A stretch of DNA of 64,000 nt from Yarrowia lipolytica (lineage: Eukaryota > Ascomycota > Dipodascomycetes > Dipodascales): NCBI RefSeq assembly GCF_001761485.1, contig NC_090774.1, forward strand, positions 682,001 to 746,000, in the 5' to 3' direction. The notes under the pieces are model-generated. The model was not told where the DNA came from and searched no databases. It worked only from the letters and a program-made list of their open reading frames with translations. Numbering within the stretch: the first letter of the stretch is position 1; every line of letters begins with the position of its first letter. The position numbers were made by a program, and so were the translations under genes. Below are positions 12,156 through 22,078 of this stretch, in pieces.

Positions 12156-12601
12156 GTGAGTATCTACCCCTCCACACAACGTCTCTGACTGATCGCTGCT
12201 CATCATCGCCAATCTCCCGAGTGCAAATCCGACTATCACGCTGATCAGTGCTAACATAGTACAAGTGTCTGGTGCATAAGATTCAAACTTACCCAGTACT
12301 TGGCTCTGTGAGTACGAGGATCCCCTGCAACTGTGGGGACCCCCTGTTGGGAGAGCACCTGTCACTGATACGCGACTGGCACTGAACGGGAATATCCAGG
12401 GTTAATCAGTGGCGGCCATTCCCTCTCATTCGGGGTGGTGTGTTGGATACTTTTCGCTGTAAGGTGCAGGCCCACCACAGGCAGGGTCTTAGCGTGGCAC
12501 TAAAATGCTGCTTTACTGGGCAGACAGCAGGCTGCCACGCTACCAATTGCAAGCCAATGTCAATGCCCACAAAATTTTCTGCAACAATGTACTAACAACA
12601 G
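12156..12601 (+). other. Predicted 5' UTR intron, 446 nt
   Basis: The donor GTGAGTATC at 12156 matches the consensus of this genome. The acceptor is TACTAAC-AACAG, ending at 12601, three bases before the ATG at 12605. The branch point sits almost on the AG, as in Yarrowia introns. Splicing joins untranslated leader to the start codon without changing the protein. Confidence 0.72.
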
Positions 12602-12604
12602 ATA

Positions 12605-15584
12605 ATGAAGTTCTCAATTGTGTTGCCCCTTGCGGGTGCACTCCTGGCTGCTGCTGGTCCTATTCAGCAGCACCCCATGGAGGGCTGTGTCCCCCGAAGT
12701 GTCTTCGACCTTGATGGTTGTCTCGACACTTGCAACGATTTCCTCGTCAGCGACTCTGACCCCGAGCAGGTGAGTATCCACCCCCCGTTTTGAAAAACTG
12801 TCTCACTATGATGTTTCACGAGGGCAGCCATATGGTGATCTTTCTACTCGTTTAGGCGGGGTGTCAAAAGCTTAAAGGCTTAGACGTGAACGCACCAGAA
12901 GTGCTTTTGTGCACCCCTCCCAACTCTATTTTGACACCACCGTGTTGTTGTGATGCTTGAGCGGTAAACTCAACCTCACAACCTCACAAACACCACACAA
13001 TCACAGAAACTAACAATAGTGCCTGCAGTGCCTGACTGTCTATGAGCTCGACAACAAAAACACCGTGCTCAGCACCCTGGAGGAGCAGGGCCTCCCCATG
13101 CAGCCTGAGGTGCCCGTTTGTGGTGTCTCCGCCCCCATGATTACCCCCGGCCCCGCTATTCCCGTTCTCGCTAAACGAGCTCCCATCTCCACCGTCACAT
13201 CTTGCTCTGCTCCTCCCAGTGATCAGCAGACCTGTTTCAACCAGTGTGCCGCTGTCATTCGAGACATTGCTCTTTGTCTGGGCATCCAGTCCTGCATTTG
13301 TGACCGAATCTCTAAGACCCTGGACAATATCAACAACTGTCTGGATTGTGTGACCCATTTCACTGCCCTGAACAACATCCTGGATATCCCCAACCAGATT
13401 GTCAAGTTCCTGGCCGGCTGCAGCCAGCCCACTACTGCTGAGCCCGTTTGTGTCACCAGTGTCATTGATCCTGATGTGACTTGTGAACCTCCTCAGGTGT
13501 CCACCACCTGTACTGCTCCTCCCAAGCCTAACCTGTCTTTCTTGCAGTGTACCCAGACTTGTACCAGCATCATCACCAACGTCGGTCTATGTCTGGGTGT
13601 TAAGGATTGCGTGTGTTCGCGGCTGATTGGTCTCACCTCTTCCATCGCTACCTGCCTGTCCTGTATCACCATCTTCGACCTGTCGGCCATCCCTAACCTG
13701 GCTACTGGTCTGCTCAACTGGCTTGGAAACTGTGGACTGGACGCTGGTCAGACTCTGCAGTGTGATACCAGCACCACTCCCGGTGCTTGTCAAACCATCG
13801 CTCCTCCTTCGTCGTCGACCGTCGAGGCCACCACAACTTCGGCTGAGTCTTCTTCGTCTGAGGCTCCTTCTTCGTCTGCTGCTCCTTCCAGCTCTGCATC
13901 TTCCGAGGGACCTTCCTCCACCGAAGCTTCTTCGTCTACTGAGGCTCCCTCTTCTTCTTCCGAGGCTCCCTCTTCTTCTTCCGAGGTTCCCTCTTCTTCT
14001 GAGGCCCCTAGCTCTTCCGCTGCCGAGTCCTCGACCGAGGCTGCCTCTTCCACTGATGCTGCTTCATCGACTGAGGCTCCCGCTTCTTCTTCCGAGGCCC
14101 CCAGCTCCTCTGCTGCCGAGTCTTCCACTGAGGCTTCCTCCGCTCCCAGCTCTTCTGATGCTGTCTCCAGCACTGAGGCTCCCAGCTCCTCTGACAACTC
14201 GGCTGCTTCTTCTACCACAGATGGATCTGGCGCTTCTTCCACTGATACTGGTGCTTCTTCAACTGATACTGGTGCGTCTTCTACTGATGCTGGTGCTTCT
14301 TCCACTGATGCTGGTGCTTCTTCCACTGATGCTGGTGCTTCTTCTACTGATGCTGGTGCTTCTTCCACTGATGCTGGTGCTTCTTCCACTGATGCTGGTG
14401 CTTCTTCCACTGATGCTGGTGCTTCGTCCACTGATGCTGGTGCTTCGTCCACTGAGACTGGTGCTTCCACTACCGACAACTCAGGTGCTTCTTCCACTAC
14501 CGACAACTCCGGTGCTTCTTCCACTACCGACAACTCCGGTGCTTCTTCCACCGCCTCTAACACTGACGGCTCTGGATCTTCCACTGATGGTTCTGGATCT
14601 TCCACCACTGACAACTCTGGCCAGTCTTCTGTCCCCAGCTCTGTCACTGCTCCTCCTTCTTCTGCAACAGGCCCTGTTGCTACTACGATCACTTCTTGCA
14701 GCTCCATCACCTACCCCAAGGAGACCTGTATTCAGAAGTGCAGTGATGTCATCAGCCAAATCGCTCTCTGTGTTGGCGTGAAGCAGTGCATCTGTGACCG
14801 ACTCCTTACTCTCAACGACAACGTCAACGCCTGTCTATCTTGTGTCACCTACATTGACTTCACTGGTATCTTTGATATTCCCGGTCAGCTTCTCCAGTTC
14901 CTTGGCCAGTGTGATGTTGCTACTACCCCTACTGAGGTTTGCACCACTCAGACTATTGACCCCAACGTGTCGTGTGAGCCCGATGTCACTTCATCCACTT
15001 GCTCTGTCGTTAACCCCTTTGATCTCACTCTGTCCCAGTGCATGACCACTTGTACTGGTGTTATCTCCTCCGTCGGTCTGTGTGTCGGTCTCCAGTCTTG
15101 TATCTGTGATCGACTTGCAAACTCTGCCAAGGATGTTGGTGACTGTATCCAGTGCCTCTCTCTCTTCGATCTTGGCAACATCCCCTACCTCGCTGCCAAC
15201 TTCCTCAACTGGCTTGGAAAGTGTAACGTTCAGTCTACTGCCTCTTCCAACTGTGTCTACCAGACCATCACCGGCGAGTGTGTCACCAAGACCCCAGCCA
15301 CTTCTGAGGCCATTACGACATCTGCTGAGCCTTCTTCCTCTGCAGGACCATCTCCTTCAAGCTCTGTGACTGATACCACTCCTTCTTCCACTGGCTCTGG
15401 ATCTGGCGAGTCCTCCTCCGCTCCTTCCTCTACTGGCGGTGCTGGCGAGTCCTCAACTACAGGTGGTGCTGGCGAGTCCTCTACTACTGGCGGTGCTGGC
15501 GAGTCCTCTACTACTGGCGGTGCTGGTGAGTCCTCTACTACTGGTGGTGCTGGCGATTCCTCTACTACTTTCTTTTCTGTTTAG
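12605..15584 (+). CDS. Repetitive CFEM-like cell-surface protein, ends at TAG
   Basis: Predicted CDS is join(12605..12769, 13020..15584), 909 residues. Exon 1 encodes a signal peptide (MKFSIVLPLAGALLAAAG). The intron 12770-13019 has donor GTGAGT and acceptor CTAACAATAG; an alternative acceptor at 13028 is also in frame. Four cysteine modules follow: two before the Ser/Thr repeats (near 13200-13790) and two after them (near 14690-15260). Each runs C-x3-C-x9-C-x5-C-x-C-x12-C-x2-C-x23-C with small variations. This resembles fungal CFEM domains, but the CFEM aspartate is mostly absent, so the label is tentative. Between the module pairs lie Ser/Thr-rich linkers and eleven heptads of the ASSTDAG type. 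The likely role is cell-wall adhesion or surface binding, by inference. The product ends in STTFFSV and lacks a GPI signal, which is encoded 2.2 kb downstream in the same frame. Confidence 0.75.
12770..13019 (+). other. Coding intron of the surface-protein gene, 250 nt
   Basis: Donor GTGAGT follows the codons for PEQ, and the branch point and acceptor are CTAACAATAG. Splicing is in phase 0 and brings CLQC directly after the exon-1 cysteine region. The CAG at 13026-13028 could serve as a second acceptor nine bases on, removing three residues. Confidence 0.8.
14230..14470 (+). repeat. 21-bp tandem array encoding ASSTDAG heptads
   Basis: Eleven consecutive heptads: two ASSTDTG, eight ASSTDAG and one ASSTETG. 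They are followed by three STTDNSGA-type units. The Ser/Thr density suggests an O-mannosylated stalk. Confidence 0.9.
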
Positions 15585-16132
15585 TCTGGCGGTGCTGGTG
15601 AGTCCTCTACTACTGGCGGTGCTGGCGAGTCCTCTACTACTGGCGGTGCTGGTGAGTCCTCTACTACTGGCGGTGCTGGCGAGTCCTCTACTACTGGCGG
15701 TGCTGGTGAGTCCTCTACTACTGGCGGTGCTGGCGAGTCCTCTACTACTGGCGGTGCTGGTGAGTCCTCTACTACTGGCGGTGCTGGCGAGTCCTCTACT
15801 ACTGGGGGTGCTGGTGAGTCCTCTACTACTGGTGGTGCTGGCGAGTCATCTTCTGCTCCTTCCACTACTGGTGGTGCTGGCGAGTCCTCCACTACTGGCG
15901 GTGCTGGTGAATCCTCCACTACTGGTGGTGCTGGCGAGTCCTCTACTACTGGCGGTGCTGGTGAGTCCTCTACTACTGGCGGTGCTGGTGAGTCGTCTTC
16001 TGCTCCTTCCACTACTGGTGGTGCTGGTGAGTCGTCTTCTGCTCCTTCCACTACTGGTGGTGCTGGTGAGTCCTCTACTACTGGTGGTGCTGGCGAGTCC
16101 TCTACTACTGGCGGTGCTGGCGAGTCCTCTGC
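15434..16132 (+). repeat. 27-bp tandem array encoding GGAGESSTT
   Basis: More than twenty copies of a nine-residue unit, several extended by SSAPSTT. Many units contain GTGAGT, the donor consensus of this genome. The array flanks the TAG at 15582-15584 on both sides, in one frame. Confidence 0.9.
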
Positions 16133-16209
16133 TACCGGACAGTCTACTGATGGCAACAACTCCAACACCAACACAGGCGCTTCGGAGACTGGTTCTAACA
16201 CTGCCTCTA

Positions 16210-16745
16210 CTACTAGCGGTGACGGTAACAACTCTGGTTCCAACACTGCTACTCAGACCGGTTCTAACACTGCTACCCAGACTGGCGGCAACGGCAACAA
16301 CTCTGGTTCCAACACTGCTACTCAGACCGGTTCTAACACTGCTACCCAGACTGGCGGCAACGGCAACAACTCTGGTTCCAACACTGCTACTCAGACTGGC
16401 GGCAACGGTAACAACTCTGGTTCCAACACTGCTACTCAGACTGGCGGCAACGGTAACAACTCTGGCTCCAACACTGCTACTCAGACTGGCGGCAACGGCA
16501 ACAACTCTGGTTCCAACACTGCTACTCAGACTGGTGGCAACGGCAACAACTCTGGTTCCAACACTGCTACTCAGACTGGCGGCAACGGCAACAACTCTGG
16601 TTCCAACACTGCTACTCAGACTGGTGGCAACGGCAACAGCTCTGGTTCCAACACTGCTACTCAGACTGGTGGCAACGGCAACAACTCTGGTTCCAACACT
16701 GCTACTCAGACTGGCGGCAACGGCAACAACTCCGGTTCTAACACT
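16210..16745 (+). repeat. 45-bp tandem array encoding [15 protein letters not shown]
   Basis: About eleven copies of a 15-residue unit, two of them with an inserted [11 protein letters not shown] and SNT make potential N-glycosylation sites in every unit. Confidence 0.88.
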
Positions 16746-16809
16746 GCTACCAACTCCGACGATAACACTGCTTCTCCTACATCTTCCGCTGCTACCACCT
16801 CTACCACTG

Positions 16810-17098
16810 GTGGAAACGGTGGAAACGGAGGCGACAACGGCGGAAACAACGGCGGAAACGGAGGCGACAACGGCGGAAACAACGGTGGAAACAACGGTGG
16901 AAACGGCGGCTCTGATGGTGGCAACAACGGAGGTAACAATGGCGGTTCCAACGGTGGAAACAACGGTGGAAACGGCGGCTCTGATGGTGGCAACAACGGA
17001 GGTAACAACGGCGGTTCCAACGGCGGAAACGGCGGCTCTGACGGTGGCAACAACGGAGGTAACAACGGCGGTTCCAACGGCGGAAACGGCGGCTCTGC
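16810..17098 (+). repeat. Gly/Asn-rich repeat ([13 protein letters not shown] type)
   Basis: Nested six- to eighteen-base Gly/Asn repeats with a longer unit containing [18 protein letters not shown]. Low complexity is maintained in the same frame as the cysteine modules. Confidence 0.85.
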
Positions 17099-17110
17099 TG
17101 GCGACAACGG

Positions 17111-17727
17111 CTCTGGCTCTGGGTTCTGGCTCCGGCTTCCGGCTCTGGCTTCTGGCTCCGGCTCCGGCCTTCTGGTTCCGGCTCCGGCTCTGGTTTCAGG
17201 CTCTGAGGGGCTCTGGCTCTGGCCTCTGGCTCTGGCTTCCGGCTCTGTGGCTCTGAAGGCTCCCGGATCTGGTTCTGGCTCTGGCTCTGGCTCTGGGCTC
17301 CGGCTCTGGCTTCTGGCTCTGAGGGCTTCCGGATCTTGTGTTCTGGCTCTTGGCTCTGAGGGCTCCGGTTCTGGCTCTGGTTCCGGCTCTGAGGGCTCCG
17401 GCTCTGGCTCTGGTTCCGGCTCTGAGGGCTCCGGCTCTGGCTCTGGTTCCGGCTCTGAGGGCTCTGGCTCTGGCTCTGGTTCCGGCTCTGAGGGCTCTGG
17501 CTCCGGCTCTGGTTCCGGCTCTGGCTCTGGCTCTGGGCTCCGGCTCTGGCTCTTCGGCTCTGGGCTCTGGCTCTGGTTCCGGCTCCTGGCTCTGGTTCCG
17601 GGCTCTGGCTCTGGCTCTGGCTCTGGATCCGAGGGCTCCGGCTCTGGCTCTGGTTCCGGCTCTGGCTCTGGCTCTGGCTCTGGATCCGAGGGCTCCGGCT
17701 CCGGCTCTGGCTCGGAAGGACCTTCTC
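17111..17727 (+). repeat. Gly/Ser repeat (GSGSGSEGS), with frame excursions
   Basis: GGCTCT-type hexamers encode GSGSGSEG units. In three stretches (about 17121-17265, 17293-17357 and 17536-17612) the same hexamers lie in another frame and encode L, W, R and A instead, before the frame returns. The net frame is kept through to the GPI signal. Confidence 0.85.
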
Positions 17728-17801
17728 AGGCCAACTCTGCCTCCACTTTTGGCGTTTCTGCTGCCATGATGACTATTATGGTCATGGCAGTCCTCTTCTA
17801 A

Positions 17802-19927
17802 GGACTCCCCAGTTAATTATGGACTTATTTAATGAAAAACACATGATTTTGTGACTCGCTGAAAGTTTGGATTTGTCTTCTCCTGTTCTTCCTCGTACTG
17901 AATTAAATAGTGCTTTTGTTTTGTAAATATATTGTCCGTTGAGAAATGGTTATAGGCTGTGTACAGTGAAATACTCTACCCTTAAGCGTAAAGTGCTTGT
18001 ACAATAGCTACTGTTCGTACTCCTATCGAGAAGTTAACATATCCCCATTCCCTGCCTCGGGGCTCCTCTATGAATGTCTGTCCGATTGAATTTCTCTAAG
18101 CAACACTGAGTACAATTACAAGTATAGTATGTAAGAGCAATAATATCCAAAGTGCTGGTATGTTCACTTATTCATCCCTGTCCAAATGAAACAAACCATG
18201 AAAGAGGTGTTAAATTATCGGTCTGCTACAGTAGGTGCAACCGCCAAGTGTGTACCGTATATTACAAGTAGCAAGGAATTTCATTAGGGGCAATTTGGTT
18301 ACCTGATACTGTATGTACTGTAGATATTGAGAAGGGAAAAATGGTTTATTTGGCGTTGCGATCTGGACATCCGGCTGTTTAGCCTGTGATGGAACTAGAG
18401 ACGAGAATACGGGGACACGGGTTGAGAGCAAAAATAGGACAGTGAACAATACAAGACTTGTAAATGGTATCGGTATGTACACCGCTACTTGTAGCTACCT
18501 TCTTTAATTGGAATGTAGTTGATATAACTCAGTGGGCTAAGAGAATTCTCTCTTTGAGTGGTCTCTGATAGGGCTCTGAGAACGGTCGTGCGGTTGCGCA
18601 ACGAAGGAGCAGTGCACACTTTTGATATAAGCCTCTGGTAGTCTGTACTAACTATGGGGAATCTTCTATACGACTTACTTATACAGTAGCTACAGTACAT
18701 ACATGTATTATTTTAATAACACCTACAGTATGTACATTGTTTTCTGGGTACTCTACGAGAGTATACTGTAGGTACAGTAGAGTGGACTTGTAGCAGGATG
18801 AATGGAAATTGGTGGTCATACTTCCTGTGTTGCGCTTCTATTTCACGACATCTGCTTATGGTAAGGGTGATTCTACTAGTCGTAGAAGTACTGTAGCTAC
18901 TGTATGTCTTGTTTTCCAAGATTGCTGCTGACCCTCTCCGCATCTCTCTTATCAGAACAGACTCTACGGCAGTTTTCTCTTGCTCTTCAGTCAAACAAAG
19001 CTCGTATCAACTGTCGCGCCCCTCGATAGTGCATCTTTCTCCCTTCAGCCTGTCTATAACTCGACTATAGAATAATCCCGTTATGGCGGTGCACTAAATG
19101 TTTTGTTTAAGCCCCGCCAGTTTCAGCGACCGTCAAACTCAAGCAAGCATTGGCTACTAAGAGCGGGCTAACGTAGCGTAGCAACTCAAACGATGTTGCA
19201 TTGTGGGGGAGGTCTGGAGGCGATCTAGAGACAACAGGGTCTTGCAATTTGCTTAATTGATGCCTCGCATCGAAACTAGTTGTCTTTCTGCCCTGGATTT
19301 TCGACCCAAGCCGTATACAACGTCCCGTTGGAATGCCCCTCTTTAACCACATGACTGTTTTCTCCCGGCAGTCATGTGCCACGCCAAAAATGGCATGTGT
19401 GGGCACAGTAAGATTGGGTTAAGTTTGCTTATCGTTACTTGATAATGCAGATAGCTGTGGGAGGGGTGTGGGTGTGTGGGGCACGTGGACACGCGTGTAG
19501 CTCGATTGTTTGAGTACAAAACCGGTCCGAAAAGGCGGCATTTGCTTACTCAGCACACCTGACTCGCTCCTAGCGTCCAATTCCGACGCTCCTCAACCTG
19601 AAGGGCCGCGTGGGAACCCAAATCAACCTAAAGGTCACTTGCACACCAACTGCAGACGAAGAAGCCAAAAACCAAAATGCGCATGCGCATGCAAATGCAA
19701 CCTGACCTCTTTCTCCATAGTCGACATCACCAGGCATACTAAAGTCATTACATCCTCTCAAACGCCGCTTTTTCTTGTCTGCTAGCCAGCGCCACCCGAC
19801 CTCGAAGCCACGTGACTCTATTCAACGTTGCTCCAACCCTACAACCTCACAAACTCAGTGGCAAATTGCACACGACTTGTGGTTTTTTCTCTCACACCAC
19901 AAACAGTCCACGTAACCAAACACAAAC
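17802..19927. other. 2.1-kb spacer
   Basis: AT-rich DNA with many TACAGTA and TACTGTA words around 18300-18900. A coding-like stretch on the minus strand near 18905-18994 (TEEQEKTAVESVLIREMRR) has no start codon and no clear splice sites. CACGTG sites lie near 19481 and 19809; the latter may belong to the promoter of the TB2/DP1 gene. No RNA gene was recognised. Confidence 0.45.
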
Positions 19928-21026
19928 ATGTTCCACGCATTGGGGTGAGTATAGAAAGGAAACGCTGCAGAAAGATACCGACACGTTGACTCGCTATCGG
20001 GACAACTAACATAGCTCCATCGCCTCGGTGGTATTCCCCATCTTTGCCTCTTATCGAGCCATTAAATCTCACGACATGACCTACGCAACCCCCTGGCTCA
20101 AATACTGGGTGGTCATGGGCATCGAACAGGCGCTCGAAAACACATTTGGAGTTGTCCTGTCAGTTCTGCCCCTCTACTCGCTAGCCAGACTCGTTTTTTT
20201 CGCCTGGCTGGTGCTGCCCCAGTCCCAGGGCGCTGTGCGACTCTACGACGAGAAAGTCGAGCCCTTCCTCGACCGTTACAATACACAGATTGAGGACTTC
20301 TTTGCCAACGGCCACACATATGTGCGAGACTACGGCCTGCAGTACCTCTCTGTGCTAGTTAAATGGCTCACCGGAAAAGGTTTCGACACAGAAGCAGCCA
20401 AGAGCACCAGCGCCAACCCCGCTCCTGCCACTCCCGTGGTCCCACAGTCCTACATGGACTCTGTGATGGGCTACATCAAGTCCAACAGCCCTGCCACAGG
20501 TGGCAAAATCACGCGGCTGTTCGACATGTACCGAGCGGCCGGAGCGGTTGGCGGTGCAGTAGGCTCTCGAGAGGTAACAGAGACCGTGGAGATCCCCTCG
20601 TCTCTGCCGCACTCCGAGCAGCTGGGTCTCATAGACAAGGAGCGCTCTAGACTACTGGCTGCTCTGTCGTCTCTTGATGCTCGTGGATCTTTGCTCAAGA
20701 GCGACACAAAGTCGAAATCGAATGCCTCGCTGGCTTCGGGTGTCAACATCACCGCCTCAGACTACTCTCCCTTGTTGGCCTCTTCTTCTGACACTGAATT
20801 TGACGTTGTCAAGTCGGAAGATGTGCTTGGACTTGATGGGAACGTGAAGGACGAACGTCCCAACTCAAGGGGCTGGTTCTGGCAGCGTCACTACTCCAAG
20901 GTTGGCGAGGCCAACAAGGCTGGCTACGAGAAACTCGTAGATCCCCCATCTGAGCCTCCTGTATCTGGGGCGAGTATGGCTCGAGAATCAGAGGAGGAGG
21001 AGCCTCTCATTCCCTCCAACCTGTAA
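19928..21026 (+). CDS. TB2/DP1/HVA22 (REEP-like) membrane protein, micro-exon
   Basis: CDS is join(19928..19944, 20015..21026), 342 residues. The first exon is only 17 nt (MFHALG split). The 70-nt intron runs from GTGAGTATA to CTAACATAG, and splicing restores GSIASVVFPIFASYRAIK. This family shapes and tubulates the endoplasmic reticulum. The TB2/DP1/HVA22 domain covers about residues 7-95, with hydrophobic hairpins and the family signatures YRAIKS, LKYWVV and FFAWLVLPQSQGA. The remainder is a hydrophilic cytosolic tail with Ser-rich and acidic stretches, ending ESEEEEPLIPSNL. The short N-terminus and long tail resemble metazoan REEP1-4 rather than yeast Yop1. The gene is convergent with MGM101, with 182 bp between stop codons. 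Confidence 0.88.
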
Positions 21027-21208
21027 GGGCATGGTACCTGCAGCTCCTTCCTAGCTGACTACCTTTGGTACAAGTAGCTCTCTTCCCAACTATCCCAACT
21101 CCGGCTAGTTCCAGCTATAGTTATATTTATCACGGACATTGTTGTAGTTATTGTCGCTGTCGTATCATTTGTATTCACCTCGTTCTAGTATCCGTCTATG
21201 TACATACA

Positions 21209-22078
21209 CTACTCCTGGTAAGGGTAGGCTAGGGTCTCTCCCTTGAGCTTCCACAGCTTCTTCTTTCGCTTGTTGACAACATGTGTTCCCCACACCTCCT
21301 CGCAATGCTGGGCCTTGAACTTTCGGATGAACTTGGGCTCCCACAGCTCAGAAGCCACGCCCAGGTCCTTGCAGCATCGCATCATGGCGTTGGATTTGCA
21401 TCCTTCAGAGGCAGTAGGAACGCCGTCTTCGTTAAAGTAGGTCTGTTCTCCTCGAGCCACAGACACAAGTCTCCCCTCGCAGATGAGACCGTATTCACGC
21501 GTCACAATCTTGTCAGTGACAACGGTGTCACTTCGGGGGGCCAGACCCCATCCTCCAGGTCCGAACGCCGCATTCAAAACACGTCGGTATTTGATTTCCG
21601 GCAGGTACAGCAGTCCGTCAGGGGTGATTTCGATGTCTTCGACTGTGAGAGGAGCCTGGAGAACCTGGGCGGCCTCCTTAGAGAAGGCTTGGGAGCCCAG
21701 ACCCTGGAAAGACTGTTCCCAGTCGATTTCTCGCTGGTTCATATGCTGGAAGACGTTTGATTGGGCTCCCTCAGGATACTGGAAGGTGGGTGCTTGGTCA
21801 ACTGTAGACGTGTCGACCTGGGGCATATCGTCGGCTTCGATAGGCTCAGCGGCAGGAGATGAAGCAGCAACAGGAGTCTTCTTGGTGGCGTTGCTCACAG
21901 AGGCGGTGGAAGCAGCAGAGGCAGCTTTTCGCCAGTACGAGGAGGCAGCAGGCTTTTTAGCAGGAGTAGCAGGAGCCGAAGTGGCGGAAGCCGCAGCGGG
22001 TTTGGTAGCAGCCGCAGCAGTTCGGTAACCCATGGCTCGAACGCCGCGCGCAACCACTAGCGCTACTGTAGGTCTCAT
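21209..22078 (-). CDS. MGM101: Mitochondrial genome maintenance protein Mgm101
   Basis: Mgm101 is a Rad52-like single-strand annealing protein of mitochondrial nucleoids, needed for mtDNA repair and recombination. The product is 289 residues (yeast 269). Residues 1-75 are Ala/Lys/Arg-rich and suit a mitochondrial presequence plus flexible linker. The conserved core starts near residue 110: [19 protein letters not shown], then [20 protein letters not shown], then [14 protein letters not shown] and [12 protein letters not shown]. The C-terminal basic tail ([11 protein letters not shown]) is the family DNA-binding end. The start at 22078 is the first ATG; a second in-frame ATG at residue 16 would still leave a basic leader. 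Confidence 0.95.
   Translation of the reverse strand: MRPTVALVVARGVRAMGYRTAAAATKPAAASATSAPATPAKKPAASSYWRKAASAASTASVSNATKKTPVAASSPAAEPIEADDMPQVDTSTVDQAPTFQYPEGAQSNVFQHMNQREIDWEQSFQGLGSQAFSKEAAQVLQAPLTVEDIEITPDGLLYLPEIKYRRVLNAAFGPGGWGLAPRSDTVVTDKIVTREYGLICEGRLVSVARGEQTYFNEDGVPTASEGCKSNAMMRCCKDLGVASELWEPKFIRKFKAQHCEEVWGTHVVNKRKKKLWKLKGETLAYPYQE

Larger units (their letters stand above)
15585..17801 (+). pseudogene. In-frame continuation of the surface gene to a GPI signal
   Basis: After the TAG the same frame stays open for 738 codons. It continues the GGAGESSTT array, then [15 protein letters not shown] units, Gly/Asn-rich repeats and Gly/Ser repeats. It ends in SQANSAS followed by a short hydrophobic tail (FGVSAAMMTIMVMAVLF) and TAA, which is a typical GPI-anchor signal. 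No ATG lies in the frame before about 17760, so it is not an independent gene. The extra 18 bp at 15570-15587 (FFSV-stop-S) interrupt otherwise regular 27-bp units. The locus could be a truncated allele, a sequencing or assembly artefact, or a read-through product. Splicing from the repeat's GTGAGT sites to the TAG changes the frame and does not rescue it. Confidence 0.7.

Noticed and set aside
15526-15584. Possible intron ending at the TTTAG of the interrupting insert
   Set aside because: From the nearest GTGAGT the intron would be 59 nt and shift the frame into an early stop. No CTAAC branch point is present.
15439-17256. 605-codon plus-strand ORF in another frame over the repeats
   Set aside because: It is a Leu/Val/Thr-rich shadow of the periodic arrays; the true frame is set by the cysteine modules and the GPI signal.
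18535-18620. ACTCAGTGGG word resembling a tRNA A box
   Set aside because: No anticodon stem or B box follows.
18713-18994. Minus-strand frame beginning TEEQEKTAVESVLIREMRR
   Set aside because: Protein-like for about 30 codons only; no ATG, no consensus splice donor, then random sequence.
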